This document shows positions 53,111 to 62,516 of a stretch of DNA of 64,000 nucleotides, piece after piece. Where the stretch lies: the NCBI RefSeq assembly GCF_900100765.1, contig NZ_FNFO01000010.1:270030-334029 (forward strand), written 5' to 3'. A program made the position numbers and the translations under genes. The first letter of the stretch is position 1, and each line of letters starts with the position of its first letter. This DNA is from Catalinimonas alkaloidigena. Its GTDB lineage: Bacteria > Bacteroidota > Bacteroidia > Cytophagales > Flexibacteraceae. A model generated the notes under the pieces. It made no database searches, had not been told where the DNA came from, and saw only the letters and a program-made list of their open reading frames with translations.

Positions 53111-54208
53111 ATGCAAACCTCCTCTTCTGCTCCCGCCGCCCCGACCCTGTCGCCCACCAAACCTCATTTCCACGCGCTGGATGGTCTGCGGGGCGTGGCC
53201 GCACTGGCAGTGGTGGTGTTCCACTTCATGGAGTGGGTAGTTCCCGATTACCGTCAGAACTTCGTCGGACAGGGTTTCTTAGCGGTCGATTTTTTCTTCT
53301 GCCTGTCGGGCTTCGTGATGGGCTACGCCTACGACGACCGTCTTCCGCGGATGGGGAAAAAGTCCTTCTTTCTGGCCCGCCTCATCCGGCTCCATCCGCT
53401 GGTGGTGCTGGGCTCGGTGCTGGGCCTAGTGGAGTACCTGTTCAATCCCTTCGCCTCGCCCGAACACCTCGACGCGGGTTGGCTGACGTTGCTGTTTCTG
53501 GGTTCCCTACTGCTGATCCCGTTGCCGCTGATGGAAGCGCGGTTCTACAACCTCTTTAGCTTCAATGCCCCGGCCTGGTCGCTGTTCTGGGAATACGTGG
53601 CGAATGTGGTTTACGCGGTGGTGCTGCACAAACTGCCCCGCCGGGCGTTGCTGGTACTTACCCTGGTGGCCGCGGTGGTACTGACCTGGGTGAGCTACCG
53701 GGCGGGCAACCTGATCGGCGGCTGGAGCGGGGGCACCTTCTGGGACGGGGGCGCCCGCCTGGCGTACTCTTTTTCGGCCGGGCTGCTGCTGTATCGTTCC
53801 CGCTGGATCATCCCGAATCGGCTGGGATTTCCCGGACTGGCGGTCCTGTTGTCGCTCGCCTTCCTGATGCCCTACGTGTCCTGGAACTGGCTGGCCGAAG
53901 CCCTCGTGGTGATTTTCTATTTTCCGTTGCTGGTGTCGTTGGGAGCCGGTACCCGCCTTGCTCCCTCCATGCAACAGGTGTGTATGTGGGCCGGCCACCT
54001 CTCATACCCCCTCTACATGACGCATTACGCGGGCATCTGGCTCTTTGCCCAGTACTACACCACCCACCCACCGGATTCCCGATCGCTTACGTTGATGATC
54101 CTCGGCGGCATCCTGTTTTTACTCGGGGTGGCGTATGTCGCGATGCATTTCTACGATCTTCCGGTACGGCGGTACCTTGCCGCCCGCTGGAAGCAAAAAA
54201 GAGTGTAG
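53111..54208 (+). CDS. Acyltransferase family 3 (OafA/YrhL-type) membrane protein
   Basis: Integral membrane acyltransferase of 365 residues with about ten hydrophobic segments. HALDGLRGVAALAVVVFHFM has the conserved R and the active-site-region H (HFMEW), followed by GFLAVDFFFCLSGFVMGYAY and an R-rich LARLIRLHPLVVLG, all hallmarks of the Acyl_transf_3 family. LSYPLYMTHYAGIWL is the conserved late motif. Such enzymes move acetyl or other acyl groups onto exported glycans or small molecules. The ATG at 53111 is used. No capsule genes adjoin it. Confidence 0.88.
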   Translation: MQTSSSAPAAPTLSPTKPHFHALDGLRGVAALAVVVFHFMEWVVPDYRQNFVGQGFLAVDFFFCLSGFVMGYAYDDRLPRMGKKSFFLARLIRLHPLVVLGSVLGLVEYLFNPFASPEHLDAGWLTLLFLGSLLLIPLPLMEARFYNLFSFNAPAWSLFWEYVANVVYAVVLHKLPRRALLVLTLVAAVVLTWVSYRAGNLIGGWSGGTFWDGGARLAYSFSAGLLLYRSRWIIPNRLGFPGLAVLLSLAFLMPYVSWNWLAEALVVIFYFPLLVSLGAGTRLAPSMQQVCMWAGHLSYPLYMTHYAGIWLFAQYYTTHPPDSRSLTLMILGGILFLLGVAYVAMHFYDLPVRRYLAARWKQKRV

Positions 54209-54313
54209 CGGAGGCGTAACCTGGGCGAATGCTGTGCGCTTCTCTGCAGCGGCAAAGGTGATAAACCGGGGATGCGCTTCCACTGTAAGGGGGAGATGGA
54301 CAATGACCCGCAC

Positions 54314-56773
54314 ATGATTTTGAGAAAATTTCACGCCCTTTTCCTGATAACTGCTTTGCTGACAGGCCTGTTGACACAGTGCCAGACTGAACGGGAAGCC
54401 CGACGCCCCGCGTTCGAAACCGTGAAAGTGGATTTCGACTTCGCGCAGCGGCGGGTGGAGGAAGTAAACGACCCGCATTACCATTCGTGGCCCATCGAAG
54501 AAGGGACGGAAGCGCAGAAGACGTTTGGCGAGACGCGCGTGACGCTGCGCGGCAATTTTTCCTCCGGCTGGTACAAAGTGGGCGTACATGCTCCGCACTA
54601 CGCCCAGTTGGTCAGCGACGGACTGGTCACCGCACAGCCGCTGGAGATGACAATCGCGGGGCTTCCGTCGGGGACGCACTCGCTGCTCACCTTTCACAAT
54701 ACCTTCGACAATCCCGAAACGGGCACGTTCGCACCGATTCAGATCTACGTCAACGGCAAACAAGTCGAAACCGTCACCCCCACCAACCGCGCCACGTCTA
54801 CCATCGAAAGTGGCATGACGTACTTTACGTTCGACGTGCCGGAAGGCGACTCGGTTCGCATTCGCTTTGTGGCAGATTCCACCGCGGAGGCGACGCGCAG
54901 CGAATTGGTACTCAACGGGTTTGAACTGGACGGGGCCAACCGGATGCTGCAGGCCCGCCATCCGCAACCCATCAACGGCGATCAGCACGTGGTGACGGAA
55001 AACGACTTTCAACTGCGGTGGGAATCGCCGAAGGGCATTCAGAAACATCACCTGTACGTGGGCACCGACGAAGCGGCGGTCCGAAACGCCGGTCCCGACG
55101 CGGAGGAATACCAAGGAGAACTGACGGGCAATGCGCATCCGCTGCGGGACCTGTACAGCCGGAACCTCTACTACTGGCGCGTCGACGAAGTGGACGGGAA
55201 CGGGGAGGTCACCGAAGGAGAAGTGTGGTCGTTCCGTCCGGCACAGCTCGCCTTTCCGGGGGCCGAGGGCTACGGCCGGTTTGCTCTGGGCGGCCGCGGC
55301 GGCAAAGTCGTGGAAGTGACTAATCTGAACGACAGCGGACCGGGCAGTCTGCGCGAGGCGGTCACGAACGACATCGGCCCGCGCACCATCGTGTTCAACG
55401 TAGCGGGTACCATTGAACTGAAGTCGCGGCTCGTCGTCAACCAACCCTACATCACCATCGCGGGGCAAACCGCGCCGGGCAAAGGCATCACGATCACCCG
55501 TGCCCCCATCGGCCTGACGGGCGACGACGGCGTCATCCGCTTTTTGCGCGTGCGCATCGGGGCGGGCCGCACCTTCGACGGCATGGGCCTGACGGGCGCC
55601 AACCACAGCATCATCGACCACTGTTCCATCAGCTGGACCTTAGACGAATCGTTCAGCTCGCGCGGCGCGCACAACATCACCCTGCAACGCACGCTCATCT
55701 CCGAAGCACTGAACGTGGCCGGGCACAGCAAGTACGAAGCCGGCAAGATGCACGGCTACGCGGCCACCATCGGCGGCGACGTGGGGAGCTTTCACCACAA
55801 CCTGCTGGCCCACAACTACGGCCGCAACTGGAGCATCGGCGGCGGCCTGAACGGTGACGGCTACTACACCGGCAAGCTCGACATCCGCAACAACGTGGTC
55901 TACAACTGGGGCCACCGCGCGACCGACGGCGGGGCCAACGAGGTGAACTTTGTAAACAACTATTACAAACCCGGCCCCTCGACCGACTTCTTCTACGCGC
56001 TGAACGCGCAGCATGAAGGCGTCGGGCTAGGCAAGCAGCAGTACTACTTCGACGGGAACGTGATGACGGGACACTTCGACGAGCAGAACCAGGAAGCCGG
56101 CCGGAAGGCGACCACGACCAACCAGGAGGTGGTGGAATACGAAACGTTTGTGGACGCGCCGTTTTTCGAGTCGCACGTCACGACGCAACCCGCATGGCAG
56201 GCGTACAAAGACGTGCTTTCTGACATCGGAGCGAATCGGCCGCTGGATCAGCACGACCAGCGCATCATCCAGGAGACGCTCGACAGCACGTATGCGTACA
56301 AAGGCAGCAAAAGCGGACTGGCCGGGATGATCGACACGGAACAGGACGTCGGGGGGCTGGAAGAGTACCCCGAAGAAAGCCGCCCCGCCGATTGGGATTC
56401 GGACCACGACGGACTGCCCGACTGGTGGGAAACGGCCAAAGGGCTGAACCCGAACTCCGCCCGCGGTGATTTCACAGACACTAACTTGGACGAAGACCGG
56501 GACGGCTTCACTCAACTGGACGATTACCTCGACTGGATGGCGCAGCCGCACTACTTCGTCAAAACCGGTGAATCCCTGTCTATTCCGGTTGCCCCTTTAT
56601 TCCGAGGCTTTACCGAAGGCCCCAGCTATTCTATCACGAAAGGCGAAGCCACGCTCAACAACGGCACCATCACTGTCCCTACCTCGCAAAAAGGCCTGCA
56701 TTCGGTTGCGGTAACCGTGGAAGATGCTTCGGGCGATGCCATGACACGAACCGTCCAGGTGCTGGTGCAGTGA
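54314..56773 (+). CDS. Pectate-lyase-like parallel beta-helix lipoprotein
   Basis: Lipoprotein of 819 residues (ALFLITALLTGLLTQCQ, lipobox near 22) from the ATG at 54314. An N-terminal beta-sandwich (VDFDFAQRRV, GWYKVGVHAPHYAQLV) and a fibronectin-like segment (VTENDFQLRWESPKGIQKHH) precede a PL1-type right-handed helix: FPGAEGYGRFALGGRGGKVV, NLNDSGPGSLREAV, YITIAGQTAPGKGITI, GANHSIIDHCSISWTLDES, VYNWGHRATDGG. A calcium-binding DWDSDHDGLPDWWE and DEDRDGFTQLDDY pair follows near residues 690-740. Such enzymes cleave pectate or related uronans. A perfect inverted repeat lies downstream at 56853. Confidence 0.85.
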   Translation: MILRKFHALFLITALLTGLLTQCQTEREARRPAFETVKVDFDFAQRRVEEVNDPHYHSWPIEEGTEAQKTFGETRVTLRGNFSSGWYKVGVHAPHYAQLVSDGLVTAQPLEMTIAGLPSGTHSLLTFHNTFDNPETGTFAPIQIYVNGKQVETVTPTNRATSTIESGMTYFTFDVPEGDSVRIRFVADSTAEATRSELVLNGFELDGANRMLQARHPQPINGDQHVVTENDFQLRWESPKGIQKHHLYVGTDEAAVRNAGPDAEEYQGELTGNAHPLRDLYSRNLYYWRVDEVDGNGEVTEGEVWSFRPAQLAFPGAEGYGRFALGGRGGKVVEVTNLNDSGPGSLREAVTNDIGPRTIVFNVAGTIELKSRLVVNQPYITIAGQTAPGKGITITRAPIGLTGDDGVIRFLRVRIGAGRTFDGMGLTGANHSIIDHCSISWTLDESFSSRGAHNITLQRTLISEALNVAGHSKYEAGKMHGYAATIGGDVGSFHHNLLAHNYGRNWSIGGGLNGDGYYTGKLDIRNNVVYNWGHRATDGGANEVNFVNNYYKPGPSTDFFYALNAQHEGVGLGKQQYYFDGNVMTGHFDEQNQEAGRKATTTNQEVVEYETFVDAPFFESHVTTQPAWQAYKDVLSDIGANRPLDQHDQRIIQETLDSTYAYKGSKSGLAGMIDTEQDVGGLEEYPEESRPADWDSDHDGLPDWWETAKGLNPNSARGDFTDTNLDEDRDGFTQLDDYLDWMAQPHYFVKTGESLSIPVAPLFRGFTEGPSYSITKGEATLNNGTITVPTSQKGLHSVAVTVEDASGDAMTRTVQVLVQ

Positions 56774-56852
56774 GGCATGACTTCAACTAAAGAATATTTT
56801 TGGGGCAGCGATCAATGGGCGATAGCGATGTAGTTTCATCATAATGCTCATC

Positions 56853-56897
56853 CGTAGCGACGGAATTAAACGCCCGGCGTCCCGGTCCGTCGCTACG
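56853..56897. repeat. Perfect 12-base inverted repeat, REP-like
   Basis: CGTAGCGACGGA (56853-56864) is mirrored exactly by TCCGTCGCTACG (56886-56897) across a 21-base spacer containing CGCCCGGCG. No T run follows, so it is more like a REP/BIME-type palindrome than a terminator. It lies between the convergent pectate-lyase-like and metalloprotease genes. Confidence 0.7.
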
Positions 56898-56963
56898 AAT
56901 AAGCGAAACCTGTCCACTCTCCTCTTAGTACCCATCAAGCGTCTCCACACGTGCACAGACGCC

Positions 56964-59453
56964 TCATCCTTTCGGCTCCAGCATCTGCTCGATGCGGTAG
57001 ACGCTGTCTTCCAAGTGGTACTGCATCATGGGCGACAGGCGTTTGGAGTTGGCCCGTTTCAGGTCTTTTTTGAGGGTTTGCAGTTCCGCCCGTACCGCCG
57101 GACGAATGTCCGACTGACTGACGTTGACGCGGGTAGCACGCCGCCCGCCACCGGCTTGCTCCTGGTGCAACAGTGCGTTCATTCGCTCCAGGTAAGCGCG
57201 TTGCAGGTTGCGCCGGTAGACGTCGGCGTCTTCTTTCGCGTAGGCTTCTGACCAGAGGCCGCGGCGCACGTCGGCCAACAGATTAACGAGCGAATAGGCG
57301 ACAACGTCATTGCTGAGGGCCTCGGTTTCGATCAGGCGCTGCATCCGTCCTGCGTCGAGCAGGTTGCTTAGGTGACGGGCCTGAAGCGCACGTACCTCTT
57401 CCACCGCCCCGACGGGTTCGATCCGCTGCCAGATGTCGGTTTCGATGAGCCAGTCGGGCGTGGCAAAGGCGTTGTCCAGCAGCCATCGGACGGACTCCCG
57501 CTGGGTTGCCCGGGCAACCGGTTCGTAGACCACGCCCGTCTGGTCGGTGGTTTTCAGGGTTTCGCGCACGCCGCCCACGTTCGCGACCACGTGCCCGATG
57601 TAGCGGCTCCACACACTGACCAGTTCGCCGTACAACTCCGCCAGGTCGGTGTAATCTTCGCCTTGCGTCGTGGTCCAGGCAATCAGTTGCGGCGCGACCT
57701 GTTTGAGGTTCTTCAGGCCGTAGTCGCTGGCCCGCACGGTGTTATCTCCTACGTTTTCGGTCTGGGCGTTCGGATCGTCGCCGTAGCCGGAGCCAAACTG
57801 GTACATCGGGTCTTCGGTGCGGGCATTCACAAAGGCGTGCAGCCGCGGCGTTTCGGCTTCCGGCGTCTTCGCGTCGGGATACCAGCGATAGCCCCATTCG
57901 ATGGCGTACAGGTCGTACGGCCCCAGCTGGCGGATGAAGCGAATGCCGTCGTCGCCGGGCTGCGCCACGTAATTGTAGCGGGCGTAATCCATAATGGTCG
58001 AGGCGATGCCGTACTGTTGCGTGAAGGTGCCCGACCGCAGCGAATCGACCGGGTAGGCCGAGCTGGCCTTCATGTTGTGCGGCAGGCCGAGGGCGTGGCC
58101 CACCTCGTGCGAAATGACGCGCCGCATCATCTCCCCGATTTCTTCTTCGGGCGTGTTGAGGGTCCGGGCCGCCGGGTTGGCCGCGCCGGTTTCGAGGAGG
58201 TAGCGGTTGCGGTAGGAACGCAGGTGGTTGTGGTACCAGATGATGTCGCTCTCCAGAATCTCGCCGGTTCGCGGATCGGAGACGCTGGGACCCACGGCGT
58301 TGCGCGTGGTGCTGGCCACGTAGCGCACCACCGAATAACGCGCATCCTCGGGACTGAAGTCGGGGTCTTCCTCAGGCGAGGGCGGATCTTTGGCGAGGAT
58401 GGCATTTTTGAAACCGGCCTTCTCGAAGGCGGCCTGCCAGTCTTCGATGCCCCGTTTGAAGTAGGGACGCCACTTGAGCGGCGTGGCCGGATCGAGGTAG
58501 TAGACGATGGGTTTGACCGGCTCCACCAGCTCACCGCGCGCGTAGGCCGCCGGGTCTTTCGGTTCGAGTCGCCAGCGGCGGACAAACTCCTTCTCGTCCG
58601 ATTTCAGCGCCTCGGAACTGTAGTCGATCTGGCTGACGGTAAACCACCCCACGCGCGGATCGTGCAGCCGCGGCATCATCGGGTCGTCGGGCAGTTCGAT
58701 CATCGACTGGTTCATCAGCATCGTGATCGTGTTGGTCCGCGCCTCGGCGGGCGGTTCGGAGGCGATGTAGGTCTGCGTGTGCAGCACCTCGATGTTGATG
58801 GGGTAGCTGCGCACGGTGTCGATGAACGAACGCGCTTCGTCCAGCTTGCTCACCTTGTACTCTTTCCGCAGGTCGCTGTCCAGCCCCCCGATGGCGGCAA
58901 TGTCTTTCGTGAACAGCGTCGTGGCGTCGATCACCACCGCCGACGAGTCGTCGTTGTAGGCCTCGACCTTGAAGTTTTGCAGGATAGGCTCATAGTTGTT
59001 GTACTGCACCGACTGGTAGATGGGCAGCGAATCGGCCGCGACGTTGTTGAAGGAGACCACCCGCAGCAGCACGCGCTGGTTTTTGTGCTCCCAGCGCACC
59101 ACCTGCTCGTTCACCTTCGAGCCGGCGTTGAGGTACGGGCTCAGGTTGGGCGGACACCCCCGGATGCGGCTCACCAGCAGCATGTCCTTCTCCAGCTTGT
59201 CGGTCGGAATCTCGTAGTAGACCTTGTCGCCGATCAGGTGCACCACGAACAAGCCACTGTCCGACTTGGCTTCGGTGGTGATCACGTCTTTGTAGGCCTT
59301 GGGGCCCTTCTTTTTGGCGTCGTCTTTTTTGTCGACGTTTTCGGCATCGCCCGCCTCCTGGGCCCATCCGGAAAACGCAAGGAAACACAGCAACAGGCCA
59401 CGCCCCAGCCCCCGGAGGAAGGGCGCGCGCGCAGAAACGTAAAATCGAAACAT
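56964..59453 (-). CDS. Secreted zinc metalloprotease (DUF5117/DUF4953 family)
   Basis: Exported metalloprotease of 829 residues with an N-terminal hydrophobic segment (GLLLCFLAFSGWAQ). The metzincin zinc site HEVGHALGLPH gives H449, E450, H453 and H459. Upstream is the DUF5117-type region (LVSRIRGCPPNLSPYLNAGSKV, GWFTVSQIDYSSEALKSDEK, VKPIVYYLDPATPLKWRPYF), downstream the DUF4953 region (AIEWGYRWYPDAKTP, VGDNTVRASDYGLKN, QVAPQLIAWTTTQGEDYTD). This three-part family is widespread in Bacteroidota; substrates are unknown. It converges with the pectate-lyase-like gene. Confidence 0.88.
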   Translation of the reverse strand: MFRFYVSARAPFLRGLGRGLLLCFLAFSGWAQEAGDAENVDKKDDAKKKGPKAYKDVITTEAKSDSGLFVVHLIGDKVYYEIPTDKLEKDMLLVSRIRGCPPNLSPYLNAGSKVNEQVVRWEHKNQRVLLRVVSFNNVAADSLPIYQSVQYNNYEPILQNFKVEAYNDDSSAVVIDATTLFTKDIAAIGGLDSDLRKEYKVSKLDEARSFIDTVRSYPINIEVLHTQTYIASEPPAEARTNTITMLMNQSMIELPDDPMMPRLHDPRVGWFTVSQIDYSSEALKSDEKEFVRRWRLEPKDPAAYARGELVEPVKPIVYYLDPATPLKWRPYFKRGIEDWQAAFEKAGFKNAILAKDPPSPEEDPDFSPEDARYSVVRYVASTTRNAVGPSVSDPRTGEILESDIIWYHNHLRSYRNRYLLETGAANPAARTLNTPEEEIGEMMRRVISHEVGHALGLPHNMKASSAYPVDSLRSGTFTQQYGIASTIMDYARYNYVAQPGDDGIRFIRQLGPYDLYAIEWGYRWYPDAKTPEAETPRLHAFVNARTEDPMYQFGSGYGDDPNAQTENVGDNTVRASDYGLKNLKQVAPQLIAWTTTQGEDYTDLAELYGELVSVWSRYIGHVVANVGGVRETLKTTDQTGVVYEPVARATQRESVRWLLDNAFATPDWLIETDIWQRIEPVGAVEEVRALQARHLSNLLDAGRMQRLIETEALSNDVVAYSLVNLLADVRRGLWSEAYAKEDADVYRRNLQRAYLERMNALLHQEQAGGGRRATRVNVSQSDIRPAVRAELQTLKKDLKRANSKRLSPMMQYHLEDSVYRIEQMLEPKG

Positions 59454-59612
59454 CAGAAAAAGTTAGTGTGAATGACGCTAAAGGTAGACACCGAGCCGGA
59501 CTTGACCAACGGCCCGGCCAGCGGGAACGTGGCCAACGCCCCCATTTTAGACAGAAAGGGTTCTGATCAAACGGAGAACAGGATGCCTAAAAGTATGTGA
59601 ATAGCGCCCGCG

Positions 59613-60647
59613 CTAAAGCTGTCTGGCAATGCGGTATTGGGCCTCCAATACGGAGGGGGTGGGTCCGTGCGCGGCATCGGGGAGTAGGATCAGCTCTTTT
59701 TTCGGCGCTTCGAGGCGATCGAAATACGCTTGTGTGAGTTCTTTTGGGGTCAGTAGGTCGTGTTCCCCTTGAATGAGATAGACCGGAAGCGCGTACCGCG
59801 CATCTTCTTGCAGGAAATTGAGATCCGCTACCATGGAGGCGATGCCCATTTTTTTATGTCCGGCGAAGTAGAGGAACGAGTAGTCGTCGCCGTTTTGCCG
59901 GTCCTCGGCGTCCTGCGCATTGTCGTACTCAGGCGCCAGCGTCCACCACGACGCGGGGGTGGGGGTCGCCTGCGCCTGTTCGTACGTTTTGATCACCCGC
60001 AACAGTTGGCCGACGTTCCGGGCGTCATCGTAAGGGGGCGGCCCCAGGGCTTTCAGTCGCTCCACCTGCTGAACATCGTTGGAGCGTTGCGCCCGCTCCA
60101 GCACGTGCTGGTAAGCCTGTACCAACGCCGCCGAGGGGTTTACTATCTGCGCGTGCCCTATGTAAGCGGCAAAAAGATCCGGGCGGGCAAGCGCCATGCG
60201 AGCACCCAACACGGTTCCCCAGGAAGTAGCCATCAGGATGAGCTTTGGTTTCCCGAGGTGGCTCAGCAGGTATTCGGAGAGTTCTATGCCGTCGGCGACC
60301 AGTTGCGCCACGGTGAGCGGATTTTCGAGCCAATACTCTTCGGTTACCGCCTCGGGGGCATTGCGGCCGAAGGTTCTTCCGGCGCCCCGCTGATCCCACT
60401 GTACCAACACAAAGTCGTTCTGCCACGGCCCGTAGCCGGCGTCCTCATAAGGGCTCATTGTGCTGCCCGGCCCCCCGTGCAAAAACAGAATAGCCGGTTT
60501 AGACCGGTCGCTTCCGCGGATGGTGACCCACTGCTCAATGCCGCCAATCCGAATAAACTGTGCTTCGTCGATGGCGTTTGCCTGAGCGGCCAACTTGCCT
60601 ACTGCCCCGATCAGGAGTAGCACCCATCCAAGAACATGCTTCGTCAT
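59613..60647 (-). CDS. Exported alpha/beta-hydrolase, proline-iminopeptidase-like
   Basis: Hydrolase of 344 residues with a signal peptide (VLGWVLLLIGAVGKLAAQ). It has the oxyanion motif LFLHGGPGST typical of the proline iminopeptidase (S33) group, QWDQRGAGRTFG, the nucleophile elbow ATSWGTVLG (S142), the acid in LIQGEHDLLTP and the base in PDAAHGPTPS. Substrate could be a peptide or another ester or amide. Adjacent genes on either side are unrelated, and no operon partner is visible. Confidence 0.85.
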   Translation of the reverse strand: MTKHVLGWVLLLIGAVGKLAAQANAIDEAQFIRIGGIEQWVTIRGSDRSKPAILFLHGGPGSTMSPYEDAGYGPWQNDFVLVQWDQRGAGRTFGRNAPEAVTEEYWLENPLTVAQLVADGIELSEYLLSHLGKPKLILMATSWGTVLGARMALARPDLFAAYIGHAQIVNPSAALVQAYQHVLERAQRSNDVQQVERLKALGPPPYDDARNVGQLLRVIKTYEQAQATPTPASWWTLAPEYDNAQDAEDRQNGDDYSFLYFAGHKKMGIASMVADLNFLQEDARYALPVYLIQGEHDLLTPKELTQAYFDRLEAPKKELILLPDAAHGPTPSVLEAQYRIARQL

Positions 60648-60824
60648 ACGCTAGGGCTCAAAGGAGAAACTGGCCCGGCGGAGAGCCGGGTAAAGGTCTG
60701 TAGCGTGATTTGCCTTTCAAGATAGCGAAAGCGGGCAGGCGATGAAAATCCTGCAAATTATTGAGCGAGGGGCACGCCCGCCTCTTTACCACGGCCGTGT
60801 TGCGCCAGAGCAGCACGGCGAGCT

Positions 60825-61169
60825 TCACTTCGTAAGATAGTCCAACGCTTCTTCTCTGGTTTCGAAAACTCTGATATCCAGATCGTTAACCGTGTTAAAG
60901 GTTTTCAGCATGACCCTTTTGGCTAAGTTCAACCCGTAAACGGCATTGCGGTCCACTTTACTTTTAATCTTCTTTCCCCACGCAGCATAGGCCTCAATGA
61001 ACTTAGGACTAATGCTGGTAGCCTCGTAATTCGCCAGGAGCTTTATCGGGCCAGATGCCTTCTCAATTTCTTCGAAAGACGCATTCAAGCGATCAATCAT
61101 ATTCTTCGGATCAAGGCCGGAGAAATCAGTAAAAAAAATCTTACTACCCTTGTGATTCATCCATTCCAT
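60825..61169 (-). CDS. Small STAS/SpoIIAA-like protein, AT-rich
   Basis: Protein of 114 residues resembling the SpoIIAA-like/STAS fold (PF11964-type): HKGSKIFFTDFSGLDPKNMI, KLLANYEATSISPKFIEAYA, and DRNAVYGLNLAKRVMLKTFN then VFETREEALDYL at the end. In better-known members the fold mediates partner switching; no partner gene is visible. It is AT-rich and is the first of a line of small minus-strand genes separated by palindromic spacers up to 63225. Confidence 0.65.
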   Translation of the reverse strand: MEWMNHKGSKIFFTDFSGLDPKNMIDRLNASFEEIEKASGPIKLLANYEATSISPKFIEAYAAWGKKIKSKVDRNAVYGLNLAKRVMLKTFNTVNDLDIRVFETREEALDYLTK

Positions 61170-61625
61170 AGGTACCTATTTTTTTAATAAAATCTTTTAT
61201 TATCAACCCACGCACCTCCTTTTAAGCGGTGAGCGCTCCATCAAGCAGCTTTTATAAAAACATGTAAATGTTCTTGGCCTTTTGTGTCCATGCTGTGAAT
61301 GGCGGTGGGTTAAACAGAGTTGGTCCATACCCACGGCATCGGCTGTCGGTCACCAAAAATCACTTCCCAGCTCCTGCCCTCTGCACTTTCTTGATAAGCA
61401 TTCCCTGATCCAGCCGCTAGCGTAACAACGGCGTTGCGCCGATTCTTTTATCCAATTCCGTTCACCATCCTTCAACAGTCACCAAAACATACCTACAAAT
61501 ACCAAACACAGTACCGAAGCCGTCTTCCAGAACACATCAAAGCCCTTAAAAACGAAAGGCGCTTTTTCAACCCTCAAGTTTTCACATTACCCCGCCTGAC
61601 ACAAAATTTGTATTATGGCTCGTTT
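61170..61625. other. Gene-free interval in the small-gene array
   Basis: A 456-base stretch with no convincing gene. The 90-residue frame on the plus strand (61434-61706) has no family features and overlaps the broken gene below. GTAACAACGGCGTTGC near 61430 contains the CAACG-type motif that recurs in the other spacers of this array. The sequence may be a decayed cassette. Confidence 0.4.
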
Positions 61626-61902
61626 CTATGCCAATGTCTGAGAGGGAATTGCTTTCACGTTAAAGCAGTCAAAGCAAACAAAATTGTGAATGATTATACA
61701 GTCTGACAGGTCGGGCTTGTCACCAATCGGGTCAATCTGCGCATAGAAAGTCATAGTTTTTTTGTAATCTTCATGAGTTGGGTATTCACGTCCAGACAGC
61801 CCGTCAGGTTTCCCTCCTAAGTGATGTCTTGTCCCTGCAACACTATTTCCTTTGCCTCCTCTATCTCGGCTGTATTACAAGTTTAACTTTTGGTATTTGC
61901 AT
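61626..61902 (-). pseudogene. Short DUF1963-like gene, frameshifted
   Basis: From the ATG at 61902 the frame reads MQIPKVKLVIQPR then TAG, but one shift at about 61863 opens a 79-codon frame to 61626: GTRHHLGGKPDG, then KKTMTFYAQIDPIGDK and IHNFVCFDCFNVKAIP. HHLGG, MTFxxQID and FxCFDCxxxK are features of short DUF1963-type proteins. The total of 277 bases is one more than a multiple of three, consistent with a single frameshift. The assignment is from remembered motif patterns, and a sequencing error is an alternative to true decay. Confidence 0.55.
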
Positions 61903-61923
61903 TCGTCAATATTTTTTTGCAGT

Positions 61924-61962
61924 TGCCTACAACGGCCAACGTAGTCGCTGACTGGGGTTGTT
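61924..61962. repeat. Possible half palindrome, attC-like
   Basis: GCCTACAACGGCCAACGTAGTC contains CTAC/GTAG arms around CAACGGCCAACG, and GGTTG follows at about 61956. The CAAC and GTTG ends echo the two clearer spacer palindromes at 62384 and 63081. Weak on its own. Confidence 0.3.
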
Positions 61963-62026
61963 TGATGTTTTCTTCCGAGTATTAATTTCCGTGCTTGGCG
62001 TAACTAATTCTCTAGCCATATGTATG

Positions 62027-62368
62027 TTAGGATGAGGGCTGCACTTTGTTGGTAGCCGCCTTTATCAATTTATTTTCTTGATCATACAATTCAATCGAGA
62101 ATTGATATTCGAAAGTCATCAGTGTTACTTTTAGATCATCAAATTTCTGTCCATCAATAGCTCCTGAAATTAAGGCTGCTTCATGGTTCCTAACAATTTC
62201 CAATTCTGCCCATTCGGCTTTGACCTCATAATCAGTCCAAGAGCTTTTTCGTATTGACCATCCCTGCTTGTCAAAATGGTTAGCAATTTCTAATGGAGAG
62301 TCAATGGTATAAATTATTCCATATAGATTATCATCGTCTGGAACTCTGAAATTATCCTGAAACTTCAT
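62027..62368 (-). CDS. Small conserved hypothetical protein
   Basis: Protein of 113 residues, MKFQDNFRVPDDDNLYGIIY then SPLEIANHFDKQGWSIRKSS and WTDYEVKAEWAELEIV. I recall similar short proteins with the xFRxPDDxNLYGIVYT start in many bacteria, all uncharacterised, so it is probably a real conserved family. No signal peptide, membrane segment or catalytic motif is visible. It is AT-rich, in line with the small genes on either side, and preceded and followed by palindromic spacers. Confidence 0.65.
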   Translation of the reverse strand: MKFQDNFRVPDDDNLYGIIYTIDSPLEIANHFDKQGWSIRKSSWTDYEVKAEWAELEIVRNHEAALISGAIDGQKFDDLKVTLMTFEYQFSIELYDQENKLIKAATNKVQPSS

Positions 62369-62383
62369 TTTTCATTTTCGGTG

Positions 62384-62511
62384 GACACCAACGACCGATG
62401 CGAACCACAGGCCGGGCATGTTTGCGTTTTCTGTTCGTGATTCAATATTAAGACTTTGAGCATAAAGCATTCAAAATCAACTGAGGCTTGTGGTTGCATT
62501 TTGTTGTGTGC
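62384..62511. repeat. attC-like imperfect palindrome
   Basis: Outer arms ACACCAACG (62385-62393) and TTGTTGTGTG (62501-62510), inner arms AACCACAGGCC (62403-62413) and AGGCTTGTGGTT (62484-62495). The nested, imperfect arms with CAAC/GTTG ends and a long middle resemble integron attC sites, although they do not match the RYYYAAC core exactly. It fills most of the gap between two small genes. Confidence 0.45.
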
Positions 62512-62516
62512 AGATT

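Noticed and set aside
57372..59471. 699-residue open frame on the plus strand
   Set aside because: Antisense shadow of the zinc metalloprotease, whose HExxH site and family blocks are clear on the other strand.
61250..61440. Possible fragment of a larger protein on the minus strand (WEVIFGDRQPMPW)
   Set aside because: A vague resemblance to glycoside-phosphorylase-type sequence, too short and without further motifs to support a call.
61434..61706. 90-residue plus-strand open frame
   Set aside because: No family features, and it overlaps the DUF1963-like remnant on the other strand, which has conserved motifs.
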